From NCBI RefSeq assembly GCF_003326755.1, contig NZ_JPWH01000014.1, positions 1-64,000 of the forward strand: DNA of 64,000 nucleotides, in the 5' to 3' direction. The notes beneath the pieces were generated by a model, which worked only from the letters and a program-made list of their open reading frames with translations, had not been told where the DNA came from and did no database searches. Both the position numbers and the translations under genes were made by a program. How positions within the stretch are numbered: position 1 is the stretch's first letter; the number at the start of each line of letters is the position of its first letter. Of the stretch, positions 1 to 8,114 are shown piece after piece. This DNA is from Thalassospira profundimaris (GTDB taxonomy: Bacteria > Pseudomonadota > Alphaproteobacteria > Rhodospirillales > Thalassospiraceae).

Positions 1-27
1 TTTTACCTCAATTAATGAGTCCTGAGC

Positions 28-513
28 CTAGCTATTTTCGGTTTCAAGATTCTTGATGATGACAGACAGCGTGGTCCGCAGGGATTCCCTTTGGCTTTTG
101 CGCAATCCGTTCAGAGCAAGTTCATTGACCTCTAGCGCCAGCGGAACCAGCTTTTTTTCCAACTCCCGCCCCTGCGCGGTCAAATAGATATAGATCGCCT
201 TCTGATTGTCAGGCTTTTGCTCTTTGGTGAGGTAACCTAGTTTTTCCATTGCATGGAGTGCTGTTGCGCCAGCCGGTTTTGCAACACCGGCACGGCGGCA
301 CAATTCGGTGACGCTTAATCCGTCATCCTGCCAAAGTATTCTAAGAAACGTCCAGTGACCGTAAGCAACATTCTGCTTGGCGAGCCTGTTTTGCAAGGCC
401 CGCGCCGTTGCTTTACTCGCAAGCTTCAACAAGTGGGCTGTACGATCAAAATGTATGCTGCTCGGAATGGTTGATCTCCCACAAGTAAATTGCCTTTTGA
501 GAATGCGCGTCAA
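28..513 (-). CDS. MarR-family transcriptional regulator
   Basis: This is a winged-helix DNA-binding regulator of about 145-160 residues, the usual MarR length. The helix-turn-helix region is visible around 'GLSVTELCRRAGVAKP', followed by a wing and a C-terminal dimerisation helix. It diverges from the aromatic oxygenase operon, and a 26-bp palindrome lies between them, so it is the obvious candidate repressor of that operon and of nadC. The start is unclear. The open frame begins with a TTG at 513 that has no ribosome binding site, while a rare ATT codon at 468 has GGGAG seven bases upstream. MarR proteins commonly sense aromatic acids, and the ligand here is inferred to be the pathway substrate or an intermediate. 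Confidence 0.85.
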   Translation of the reverse strand: MTRILKRQFTCGRSTIPSSIHFDRTAHLLKLASKATARALQNRLAKQNVAYGHWTFLRILWQDDGLSVTELCRRAGVAKPAGATALHAMEKLGYLTKEQKPDNQKAIYIYLTAQGRELEKKLVPLALEVNELALNGLRKSQRESLRTTLSVIIKNLETENS

Positions 514-602
514 TAGCTACACGACAATTCTGTTCGCGTAAAGCGATGAGGCATATCTCGAATTTGGTCAGGGAAAATTTCCTCCCAGAGCAACGAGATT
601 GG

Positions 603-643
603 TTGACACTCCCTCTTATTATTGTTAAGCACTTAACAATAAT
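603..643 (+). promoter_or_regulatory. promoter/operator of the oxygenase operon
   Basis: A TTGACA hexamer at 603-608 is followed by a palindrome at 618-643 with perfect 12-bp arms (left arm ATTATTGTTAAG) around a 2-bp centre. The palindrome would cover the -10 region, as expected of a repressor site. The same layout, TTGAC then a GTTAA/TTAAC palindrome with the centre 27.5 bp from the hexamer start, recurs before nadC. The divergent MarR protein is the inferred ligand. Confidence 0.75.
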
Positions 644-709
644 GATGTCGATTTCGACCGCATGAGAGATTGATCTAATCGCTGTTAGAAAAACCAAGAG
701 GGAGGAAAA

Positions 710-1984
710 ATGCTTACTCAAGAACAGAACGACATGCTGAGCCGTGTTGGTTCGGGGACGCCGGCAGGTGAACTTCTTCGCCGTTATTGGCATCCTATCG
801 CGGCAAAGGAAGACCTTCAGGAAAAATGGACGGTTCCGGTCCGGTTGATGGGAGAGGATCTTGTCCTCTATCGCGACCGTCAGGGTCGGTTGGGGTTGCT
901 GGCGCGTCAGTGTCCGCATCGCCGGGCATCGCTTGTCAATGGCATCCCGACCGAGGACGGCCTGCGTTGTCCTTATCATGGATGGGCATTTGGCAGTGAC
1001 GGGCAATGTCTTGAACAGCCCAATGAGCCAGAGGGGTCTTCATTCTGTCAGAAAATCAAGACAACAGCCTATAAGGTGCAGGAGCTTGGCGGCATGATCT
1101 GGGCCTATATGGGACCGGATCCGGCACCGCTGCTTCCGTTGGTTGACGGCTTTATTGAACCGGGCACGGTGCGCATGATGGGCCGGACGATCATTCCGGT
1201 CAACTGGCTGCAGGCCATGGAAAATTCGCTTGATCCTGTTCATACGGAATGGCTGCATGGTCACCTGTATGAATTTGTTAAAGAGCAGGAAAACGTCAAG
1301 GTCGCAATCAGTGCGCCGCACGCCAAGATTGCGTTCAAGGAATTTGAATACGGCATGACCAAGCATCGTCTGCTTGTCGGGCAATCGGAGGATTCCGACG
1401 ACTGGAAGGTCGGCCACCCCGTCATGTTCCCCAATACGCTGTCCGTCGGGAACGGGGATGAAAATTCGCGCTATTACGCGTTCCAGATCAGGGTGCCGGT
1501 CGATGACATCCATACCCTGCATATCTGGTACACGGCCTATGTTCCGCCTCAGGGTGTGGATGTTCCGTCGCATTTGACGGAAAAGCTGCATACTTATGAA
1601 GTGCCGATCTATGATGAAAACGGGGACCACATCGTTGATAACGTTGATGGTCAAGACATGATGGCCTGGATTTCCCAAGGGGCGCTTACGGATCGTACCC
1701 AGGAAAACCTGGGATCGACAGATCAGGGGATTGCGGCCTTCCGCCGGATGCTGCGTCGGGAGATCAAAAAGGTCGAGGCGGGCGAAGACCCGATGTGCGT
1801 GTTCCGTGATGAGAGTAAACACGGCCGTATCGACCTGCCCAATGAAAAGAAGAAACATCACAACAGTGATGGGATGAAAAGCTGGCTGATGCGCACTCAT
1901 ATGCGTTTTTCGCCAATCCTTGATGATTTGGTCGAGCTTTATGAACCGTCTGGCAAGCAGCCGCCCGCGCGCAAGGCTGTTTAA
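710..1984 (+). CDS. Rieske non-haem iron oxygenase, phthalate dioxygenase type
   Basis: This is the terminal oxygenase (424 aa) of a two-component ring-hydroxylating system. The N-terminal Rieske 2Fe-2S ligands are C68-x-H70 and C87-x2-H90. The mononuclear iron site is in 'ENSLDPVHTEWLHGH', with D175, H178 and H183 as likely ligands. Length and lack of a beta subunit fit the homomultimeric phthalate 4,5-dioxygenase/vanillate demethylase group. The genes downstream supply a dihydrodiol dehydrogenase, a decarboxylase candidate and the matching reductase, which favours cis-dihydroxylation of an aromatic dicarboxylate over O-demethylation. A strong GGGAGG site precedes the ATG at 710, and the gene is first in its operon. 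The exact substrate is inferred, not shown. Confidence 0.85.
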   Translation: MLTQEQNDMLSRVGSGTPAGELLRRYWHPIAAKEDLQEKWTVPVRLMGEDLVLYRDRQGRLGLLARQCPHRRASLVNGIPTEDGLRCPYHGWAFGSDGQCLEQPNEPEGSSFCQKIKTTAYKVQELGGMIWAYMGPDPAPLLPLVDGFIEPGTVRMMGRTIIPVNWLQAMENSLDPVHTEWLHGHLYEFVKEQENVKVAISAPHAKIAFKEFEYGMTKHRLLVGQSEDSDDWKVGHPVMFPNTLSVGNGDENSRYYAFQIRVPVDDIHTLHIWYTAYVPPQGVDVPSHLTEKLHTYEVPIYDENGDHIVDNVDGQDMMAWISQGALTDRTQENLGSTDQGIAAFRRMLRREIKKVEAGEDPMCVFRDESKHGRIDLPNEKKKHHNSDGMKSWLMRTHMRFSPILDDLVELYEPSGKQPPARKAV

Positions 1985-2061
1985 GGCATCAGGTTCTGGG
2001 TGCTATCCGGCTGCCTTACAGGCAGCCGGATAGCACCACCAAAATTTCAAGGAGATATCTG

Positions 2062-3192
2062 ATGGTCCTGCTGGGGATTGTTGGACTAGGGGCGGCTGCA
2101 CATGCTTTTCTGGAGCCGTTAAAGCGTCATCCCGATTTTGTCATAGCGGCAGTTTGCGATTCAAATGCGGTTGTCAGGGACGAGTTTGCCGCGACATTTG
2201 GCGTGCCGGGATATGGATGCCTTTCCGACATGCTCGCTGATGGCGTGTGCAATGCCGTTTATATCGGCACGCCCACCGATCTGCACCATGCCCAGGTTCT
2301 GGAAGCGCTTTGCGCAGGATTGCATGTTCTGGTTGAAAAGCCGATGGCGATTACCGTGGAAGAATCCCGGGACATGTCGCGAAAGGCGAAGGAAAACGGC
2401 CTGGCATTGGTGGTTGGACATTCCCACAGTCACGACCTGCCGATCCGCAAGATGCGCGAAATTATCCTTTCCGGTCGGCTGGGTGCTGTCCGTATGGTCA
2501 ATACCATGTGCTACACCGACTGGGTACGCAGACCGCGTCGTGCGGATGAGCTGAAACCGGAACTTGGCGGAGGCATCACCTATCGGCAGGGGGCGCATCA
2601 GTTCGATATTCTTTGCAGTCTGTGTCATGAACCTGTTGTCGAAGTCTCTGCAAATGTTTTTGACTGGGATTCCGAACGTTCGACGATTGGTGCTCATGTT
2701 GTCCGTTTGTTATTCAAAAACGGGGCTGTCGGAACGGCCATCTATAATGGTTATGGCAATTTCCTGAGCTCGGAATTGACAGGCGAAGTCGGCGAATGGG
2801 GCTTTGTCGCAGCAAAACGAGAAAAGCCCTCACCGTTATCTGGTGCGTCCGAGGAAGAAGAACTCAGGAAAAAACAAATCCGCAGCAAGAATGCGATTGC
2901 AAACGATGCACCCCATCAGCCGCATTTTGGTCTTACCATTGTCAGTTGCGAGCGCGGTGATATTCGGCAGTCCCCTGATGGTTTGCTGATTTACACTGAT
3001 GGCGGGCAAGAGGAAGTGCTGTTGTCTCGCGACAAATCCCCAAGAGATCTGGTGCTTGATGAATTCAGTCAGGCCATCCGCCAGGAGGCGGTGCTGCATG
3101 ACGGGCAGTGGGGGGCGGCCATTATCGAAATTTGTTCCGCGGCATTGACATCGTCGCAAACCGGCAAGCCTGTGCGGATTCCGCATTGCTGA
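2062..3192 (+). CDS. Gfo/Idh/MocA oxidoreductase, dihydrodiol dehydrogenase-like
   Basis: This is a 376-aa NAD(P)-dependent oxidoreductase. An N-terminal Rossmann motif (GIVGLGAAAHA) and the family EKP motif (VEKPMAITVEES, about residue 93) are visible, followed by the alpha/beta dimerisation domain. Phthalate 4,5-cis-dihydrodiol dehydrogenases (Pht4/OphB type) belong to this superfamily, and the position directly behind a phthalate-dioxygenase-like gene supports that role: re-aromatising the cis-dihydrodiol to a dihydroxy acid. AAGGAGAT precedes the ATG at 2062. A sugar or inositol dehydrogenase role is less likely in this operon. Confidence 0.78.
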   Translation: MVLLGIVGLGAAAHAFLEPLKRHPDFVIAAVCDSNAVVRDEFAATFGVPGYGCLSDMLADGVCNAVYIGTPTDLHHAQVLEALCAGLHVLVEKPMAITVEESRDMSRKAKENGLALVVGHSHSHDLPIRKMREIILSGRLGAVRMVNTMCYTDWVRRPRRADELKPELGGGITYRQGAHQFDILCSLCHEPVVEVSANVFDWDSERSTIGAHVVRLLFKNGAVGTAIYNGYGNFLSSELTGEVGEWGFVAAKREKPSPLSGASEEEELRKKQIRSKNAIANDAPHQPHFGLTIVSCERGDIRQSPDGLLIYTDGGQEEVLLSRDKSPRDLVLDEFSQAIRQEAVLHDGQWGAAIIEICSAALTSSQTGKPVRIPHC

Positions 3193-3225
3193 TTGATGTT
3201 TGGCAGGGGAACAGGAGGAAATCAA

Positions 3226-3648
3226 ATGATCAAAGTCAGTAAGGCTAACGGTAGCAACGAAGCGGTTATTCAGATTGAGGACGGCGTTCAGAAAGTTGAG
3301 CAACAACTGAATGCTGACGAGCTGGAGGCGCTTATTGCAAATCTGGCAAGTTTGCGAGCCGAGATGACGCCAGTGCATTCAGGCCAGTTCGTGCCTGGTT
3401 ATACAGCGTCTTATGAGTGTGACAATCTGCTTTGGAGCACCATGCCCGATCCCGGCAAGAGGGGATTGCTTATCGCATTTCAAAATTCGGGGCTGGGCTG
3501 GATAACCATGCGAATGTCCCGGGCGCAGATCGAGGATTTGGTGACCAATATCGAGTTTTCTTTGCTTGATCTGTCGCGGGCACAAAATCGGGACACAACA
3601 GTTACGGCAGATATTGAACCCGACAATATGGTGCCGATCCGCAGCTAG
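3226..3648 (+). CDS. uncharacterised 140-aa protein of the aromatic operon
   Basis: I do not recognise this protein. It has no signal peptide, membrane segment or cysteine cluster. The N-terminal half is acidic, with 'EDGVQKVEQQL' leading into a predicted helix, and the middle contains several aromatics and methionines (GLGWITMRMS). The start was set at ATG 3226 because AGGAGG lies 7 bases upstream; a TTG at 3193 is in frame but has no such site. It lies between the dehydrogenase and the decarboxylase candidate with small gaps, so it is probably co-transcribed with them. A small accessory or substrate-binding protein is conceivable, but nothing in the sequence shows its function. Confidence 0.7.
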   Translation: MIKVSKANGSNEAVIQIEDGVQKVEQQLNADELEALIANLASLRAEMTPVHSGQFVPGYTASYECDNLLWSTMPDPGKRGLLIAFQNSGLGWITMRMSRAQIEDLVTNIEFSLLDLSRAQNRDTTVTADIEPDNMVPIRS

Positions 3649-3713
3649 ATTTTCAGACAATCCACCACGCCCATAACTCCGAAACCAAAACCATGCCGTA
3701 CCGGGAGAAAAAA

Positions 3714-4415
3714 ATGAAATATCAGAATCTGAGAGAGAAGCTCGTCTATGCCGGAAAAATACTTTGTGCCAATGGTCAGGATGATCTGACACGCGGTCAC
3801 GTATCAGCAAGAATTCCCGACAATTCCGGGCTTTTTCTTATGAAGCCGCACAGTGTGGGCCTTGATGAACTGACCCCGGAAAGTTTGTTGATGATCGATC
3901 TGGAAGGAAACGTTGTCGAAGGCGATGGACGCCGCCACAGCGAGGCTTTCATCCATACCGAGATTTATCGTTCAAGGGATGATGTCCAAGCTGTTCTTCA
4001 TACACATCCGACCTATTGCGTGGCGCTATCGGCGTCGGGACAACCGCTCCTTCCCGTTAGCCAGCCGGCAGCATTATTCTTTAATTCGCTCGGTACCTAC
4101 ACTGATACAATCAACTTGATTCGGACCCCGGAAATGGGGGCTGGTGTTGCCGCAGCTCTTGGGACCAACCGGGCTGTATTGTTGCGCCATCACGGAATTG
4201 TCTGCACCGGTTCCTCGGTCGAGGAAGCAGTCATCGGTGCGATCATGCTCGAAAATGCGGCGATGATCCAGATGATCACCAGTGCGACAGGGCAGGTTTC
4301 TGAACTGTTTTCTGATGAAGATATTCTCAAGCTCCAGAACGCGATTGGCAAGCAAGAGCAGTTCACGATCAATTTCAACTATCTTGCCCGGCGCATAAAT
4401 AAAAAACAGCTTTGA
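3714..4415 (+). CDS. class II aldolase/adducin-family protein, probable aromatic acid decarboxylase
   Basis: This protein of about 233 aa has the class II aldolase fold. It has the zinc-binding HTHP motif around 'AVLHTHPTYC', a second metal histidine in 'LLRHHGIVCTG', and an upstream acidic residue in 'HSEAFIHTEIY'. The family includes fuculose-phosphate aldolases and 3,4-dihydroxyphthalate decarboxylases (PhtC type). In this operon a decarboxylase turning the dihydroxy diacid into protocatechuate is the coherent reading. The start is taken at ATG 3714, which has GGGAG just upstream. An in-frame ATG at 3693 lacks a binding site. No OphC/Pht5-type decarboxylase is seen nearby. Confidence 0.72.
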   Translation: MKYQNLREKLVYAGKILCANGQDDLTRGHVSARIPDNSGLFLMKPHSVGLDELTPESLLMIDLEGNVVEGDGRRHSEAFIHTEIYRSRDDVQAVLHTHPTYCVALSASGQPLLPVSQPAALFFNSLGTYTDTINLIRTPEMGAGVAAALGTNRAVLLRHHGIVCTGSSVEEAVIGAIMLENAAMIQMITSATGQVSELFSDEDILKLQNAIGKQEQFTINFNYLARRINKKQL

Positions 4416-4443
4416 CAATATCCTCTGCAAAAGGCGTGAAAAA

Positions 4444-5394
4444 ATGGAAACGTTCAATGTGAAAGTTGCCTCTGTGCGGGAGGTGGCCACCGATATTTTC
4501 GAGTATGTATTCGAGCACCCGGACAAAATGGACCTGCCGGAATTTGTGCCCGGCGCACATATTCATGTCAATGTTCCGAACGGTGATACGCGGCAATATT
4601 CGTTGTGCAATGACCCGGCAGACAGAAGCATTTACAGGATCGCCATTAAACGGGAAGACAGCGGTAAAGGTGGGTCTGTCGGTTTCATTGAGCAGACAAA
4701 AGTCGGGGACCTGGTGGGAATTTCGGCACCGTGCAATGACTTTGAACTGAAGTTTGATGCCGAAGAAATTATTCTGATTGCCGGGGGGATCGGAATTACA
4801 CCGATCTTGTGTATGGCAAAAGTTCTTGAAAGAACCAAACAGGTTCCCTGCAAGGTATTTTATCTTACACGAGACGAGACGCTGACGGCATACGGTGATG
4901 AAATCCGCAACACATTGCATGCTGATGTCACGATACATCACGATTATGGCGACCCTTCCAGATCGCTGGATCTGGTCAGTCTGCTATCGGGGGATCACAG
5001 CAAATCGGTGATTTACTGTTGCGGCCCCACCGGCCTGTTGCATGCGGTCCGTTCCGCAACGTCGCACTGGCCCAAAGGAAGTGTGCGGTTCGAAGATTTC
5101 GGGACATCGACAAAAGCAAAGGATGAGGATGCATTCTGGGTTCGGGTCAAGGGGCATGATGAACGCTATCTTGTACCGGGTGACAAATCCATCCTTAAGG
5201 TCTTGCAGGAGGTGGGACTTGACATGCCCAGTTCCTGTGAGGCCGGCACATGCGGCACATGCCGGATGAAGCTGATTGCCGGGGAGGCTGAGCACCGGGA
5301 TCTGGTTCTGTTTGATGACGAGATGGAAGACAACATCATCATATGTTGCTCGCGTGCTGCGAGCGGGGAAATTACGATCGATTTTCCCGACTGA
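4444..5394 (+). CDS. phthalate-dioxygenase-type reductase (FMN, NAD, 2Fe-2S)
   Basis: This 316-aa protein passes electrons from NADH to the Rieske oxygenase. The domain order is FMN-binding barrel with RQYS at 50-53, nucleotide-binding domain with GGIGITP at 114-120, and a C-terminal plant-type ferredoxin domain with C265, C270, C273 and C302. This is the class IA order of phthalate dioxygenase reductase and VanB. It is in the same operon as the oxygenase, 28 bp after the aldolase-family gene, with GGCGTGAAAAA before the ATG. Confidence 0.88.
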   Translation: METFNVKVASVREVATDIFEYVFEHPDKMDLPEFVPGAHIHVNVPNGDTRQYSLCNDPADRSIYRIAIKREDSGKGGSVGFIEQTKVGDLVGISAPCNDFELKFDAEEIILIAGGIGITPILCMAKVLERTKQVPCKVFYLTRDETLTAYGDEIRNTLHADVTIHHDYGDPSRSLDLVSLLSGDHSKSVIYCCGPTGLLHAVRSATSHWPKGSVRFEDFGTSTKAKDEDAFWVRVKGHDERYLVPGDKSILKVLQEVGLDMPSSCEAGTCGTCRMKLIAGEAEHRDLVLFDDEMEDNIIICCSRAASGEITIDFPD

Positions 5395-5485
5395 AATATG
5401 ATTCAAGCAGCGCCGCGTTGGCAGACATCGCAGGGCGAAATCTGTCTCGGAAAATTTTAATCGGTTTGTTGACTATGAGATTTCA

Positions 5486-6574
5486 ATGACTCTCATGCAG
5501 GGGAAGCTCTTCCTCTCTTATACAATCACAATCGTGATATCCTTGATTGGCATGCTTATCGCGGGTGCGATAAACATGCCGCTTCCCTGGATGCTCGGGC
5601 CATTGTTCATTACAGCGGCCTGCAAGCTTTCCGGGTTTGGATATTTTGATGCAAATGGCAATCTGCCGAAATCGACGAGCAAGTTTTTCATCCCGGTCAT
5701 CGGTATTGCGATCAGTGCCAATGTGACACCGGCGATTATTGCCAGTTTTGCAAGCTGGTGGCCAAGCATGGTGCTGGTTGTGCCATTCAATATTGCCCTG
5801 CAATTTATAATTTATCGGATTTTCCTGACAGTGGGAAAGCACGACAGGGCAACGGCCTATTTTTCTTCCTGTACCGGTGGAGTTACAGAATCAATCTTGC
5901 TTGGCTTTGAGAAGGGCGGGAATGCATCTGTCATCGCTTTTCAGCATTCGGCGCGCGTATTTCTGGCGATTAGCATCGTTCCTTTCATGGTGCTGCTTTT
6001 GACGAGCCTGTCGGTTCATCCCCGGCAAGTAGAACTTCCCGAGCTGAATAGCGTGGGGGGTGTTTATTTTCCTGATGTGTTTCTGATGATTTCGGCGGCA
6101 GTGGGCGGTGCGTTGATCGCCTTCAAACTGCGGTTGCCCGCGGCTGCGATGATCGGTCCCTTAACCCTTGGCGTGATACTTTATAGCATGGAAATTATCA
6201 CGATGCCGGTCCCCGAGCCCGTTTTGCACATTGCACAACTTTTTGTCGGGACGATTTTGGGGGCGCGTTTTAAATCAAAGGATCGTGCTGCAATCATCCG
6301 CGGAGCGCCGATGGCCGTGATGGCGCTATGTGTTTCCATACCATGTGCCGGGTTAATCGCATATCTGCTCGCGCATTCCGGAGTGGCCAATACGGAAATA
6401 CTGTTCCTGTCATTTGCTCCGGGCGGGTTGGCAGAAATGAGTTTGGTGGCGATTTCTCTTGATGCGGACCCGGTGTTTGTGGCGGCGCATCATTTAATCC
6501 GGATCATGTCCACGATATTTTTGTCACCGCTGATTTTTATAAAACTGATCGAAAAACAGGACGAGGTTTTCTAA
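5486..6574 (+). CDS. AbrB-family membrane protein, putative transporter
   Basis: This 362-aa integral membrane protein has about ten hydrophobic segments arranged as two similar halves. Each half carries an 'MPLPWMLGPL'-like or 'LPAAAMIGPLTLG'-like signature, as in the AbrB duplication family (formerly annotated as ammonia monooxygenase-like). It is the last gene of the aromatic operon, 91 bp after the reductase and before a strong terminator. Context suggests movement of the aromatic acid or an intermediate, but AbrB substrates are poorly defined. No MFS-type phthalate permease (OphD type) is present in the window. Confidence 0.75.
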   Translation: MTLMQGKLFLSYTITIVISLIGMLIAGAINMPLPWMLGPLFITAACKLSGFGYFDANGNLPKSTSKFFIPVIGIAISANVTPAIIASFASWWPSMVLVVPFNIALQFIIYRIFLTVGKHDRATAYFSSCTGGVTESILLGFEKGGNASVIAFQHSARVFLAISIVPFMVLLLTSLSVHPRQVELPELNSVGGVYFPDVFLMISAAVGGALIAFKLRLPAAAMIGPLTLGVILYSMEIITMPVPEPVLHIAQLFVGTILGARFKSKDRAAIIRGAPMAVMALCVSIPCAGLIAYLLAHSGVANTEILFLSFAPGGLAEMSLVAISLDADPVFVAAHHLIRIMSTIFLSPLIFIKLIEKQDEVF

Positions 6575-6705
6575 CCGTGGAATTGACGGTTTTAAAGGAT
6601 CGCTGCTGCTGAAAGGCATCGCCAACCTCCTTTGGTGTCGGGGCTTTTCAGTCCCTCCTGTTTGCTGTTTTGATAGCATTCAGGGATCCAGTATGCAGCA
6701 AACTT

Positions 6706-6737
6706 GACGGGCTACTCGAAGAGTAGTCCGTCTTTTT
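6706..6737 (+). terminator. rho-independent terminator of the aromatic operon
   Basis: A 12-bp stem (6706-6717 with 6721-6732, one G-U pair) with a 3-base loop is followed by TTTTT at 6733-6737. It ends the operon and separates it from nadC, whose own promoter starts 15 bp further on. Confidence 0.85.
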
Positions 6738-6751
6738 GTGTGCGGCTTTGG

Positions 6752-6790
6752 TTGACCGCATACTTGTTTATGGTTAACTAGTTAACCATA
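6752..6790 (+). promoter_or_regulatory. promoter/operator of nadC
   Basis: TTGACC at 6752-6757 is followed by a perfect 22-bp palindrome at 6769-6790 (half TATGGTTAACT). The core GTTAA-n4-TTAAC matches the site before the Rieske gene, and the hexamer-to-centre distance is the same 27.5 bp. The same regulator, probably the MarR protein at the left edge, is inferred to act at both. Confidence 0.75.
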
Positions 6791-6836
6791 TCAGCCATAT
6801 CCAAAAGTGCTGATTTTTCTCCGAAGGCTATCAAAA

Positions 6837-7703
6837 ATGTTGAAGCTTCCTGCAATACCAAAACTGATCATCGAACGAACCGTGATGGCGACCCTTTTGG
6901 AAGACTATGGTCGTTCCGGTGACATAGCGTCATCCTATACATTGCCAGCCGGGCAGACGGCCGAGGCCTGCATTGTCGCGCGCGAGGATGGCATTTTGTG
7001 TGGTCTTGACTATGCCGAAGCAGCTTTTCGGCTATCAGGGGGCAATGTCCGTTGGGAAAAGAAATCCACCGACGGTGACCGGGTTCGAAAAGGGGATATC
7101 ATCGCAACAGTCCGCGGTGATGCCATCGAGATGCTGTCGAGTGAGAGGGTTGCTCTCAACTATCTGGGACATTTATCTGGCATATCGAGCTATACGGACA
7201 GGTTTGTCGAAAACATCCGGCACACCGGTGCCAAAATGTGCTGCACCCGAAAAACAACCCCCGGTTTGCGGTTGGCTGAAAAATATGCGGTTAAATGTGG
7301 TGGGGGTGCAAACCATCGGTTCGGTCTTGATGACGCGGTGCTGATAAAGGACAACCATATTGCGGTATGCGGAAGTCTAAAAGACGCAGTCCTGTCGGTT
7401 CGCGCTCAGATTGGGCATTTGGTCTCCCTTGAGGTTGAAGTCGATACTTTATCGCAAATGCGTGAAGCACTGGATTTGGGGGTTGGTGTTATTCTTCTCG
7501 ACAATTTTACGATTGAGGAGTTGCGCCAAGCTGTCGCTGTTAACGAAGGTGCGGCAAAGCTGGAAGCATCCGGTGGGGTAATGATCGATAATGTCAAAGA
7601 CATTGCTGAAACGGGAGTTGATTACATCAGTAGTTCGAAAATTACTATGTCGGCACCGGCGTTTGATTTTGGATTGGATGTCAGAATCATAGGTGCAAAG
7701 TAA
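6837..7703 (+). CDS. nadC: nicotinate-nucleotide pyrophosphorylase (quinolinate phosphoribosyltransferase)
   Basis: This 288-aa enzyme converts quinolinate and PRPP to nicotinate mononucleotide, CO2 and PPi in NAD synthesis. Diagnostic motifs are present: CTRKTTPGLR, GGGANHRFGLDDAVLIKDNH and LEASGG. It stands alone, without nadA or nadB, behind the aromatic operon. In Burkholderia cepacia DBO1 a second, phthalate-induced gene for this enzyme (ophE) supports growth on phthalate, which is a competitive inhibitor resembling quinolinate. The shared operator suggests the same role here. Start is ATG 6837 with AAGG upstream; the extension to 6807 has no binding site. Confidence 0.9.
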   Translation: MLKLPAIPKLIIERTVMATLLEDYGRSGDIASSYTLPAGQTAEACIVAREDGILCGLDYAEAAFRLSGGNVRWEKKSTDGDRVRKGDIIATVRGDAIEMLSSERVALNYLGHLSGISSYTDRFVENIRHTGAKMCCTRKTTPGLRLAEKYAVKCGGGANHRFGLDDAVLIKDNHIAVCGSLKDAVLSVRAQIGHLVSLEVEVDTLSQMREALDLGVGVILLDNFTIEELRQAVAVNEGAAKLEASGGVMIDNVKDIAETGVDYISSSKITMSAPAFDFGLDVRIIGAK

Positions 7704-8114
7704 ATTTAGAAAATTATAAGAAAACTGTGATGGAACTTCACAGCAGGGAGCGAGCGGTAGTCGCTGCCATTCTAGTTGCTTATCGAGTTTGTAGACGTGA
7801 CCTTCTCACAATGGTCTTATACGGTTTGATCTTCAGGGGTCGTGCCCCCGTAAAAGCGGGTCGCTCACGGCAGGGGCGGATTGCCGCCTGTTCGTTGAGT
7901 GAAGCCATGCTTTCGCGCATATTGCGATTTCGCCAGAAAATACCGGTCAAGGCCGATAGTTTGGCACCTGTATATCGGAAAACATGATTTCCAACCCTGT
8001 CTGAAGAAGCTCTCAAGCCCACAACAAAAATTGCGGGCACGAAGCACGTCATGAGAAATCGCGGCGATGCCCCATGACACTGATATCCTCAAACCAAAAC
8101 GGATTAAGGAGATA
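7704..8114 (+). other. intergenic stretch without a recognisable gene
   Basis: About 410 bp after nadC. Several short open frames cross it on both strands, but none has a credible start, composition or recognisable motif. It may hold decayed sequence, but I could not identify a parent gene. Confidence 0.5.

Noticed and set aside
1040-1900. Long open frame (286 codons) on the minus strand inside the Rieske gene
   Set aside because: It is a mirror frame of the oxygenase gene, with no ribosome binding site and no recognisable domain; the Rieske frame has intact cofactor motifs.
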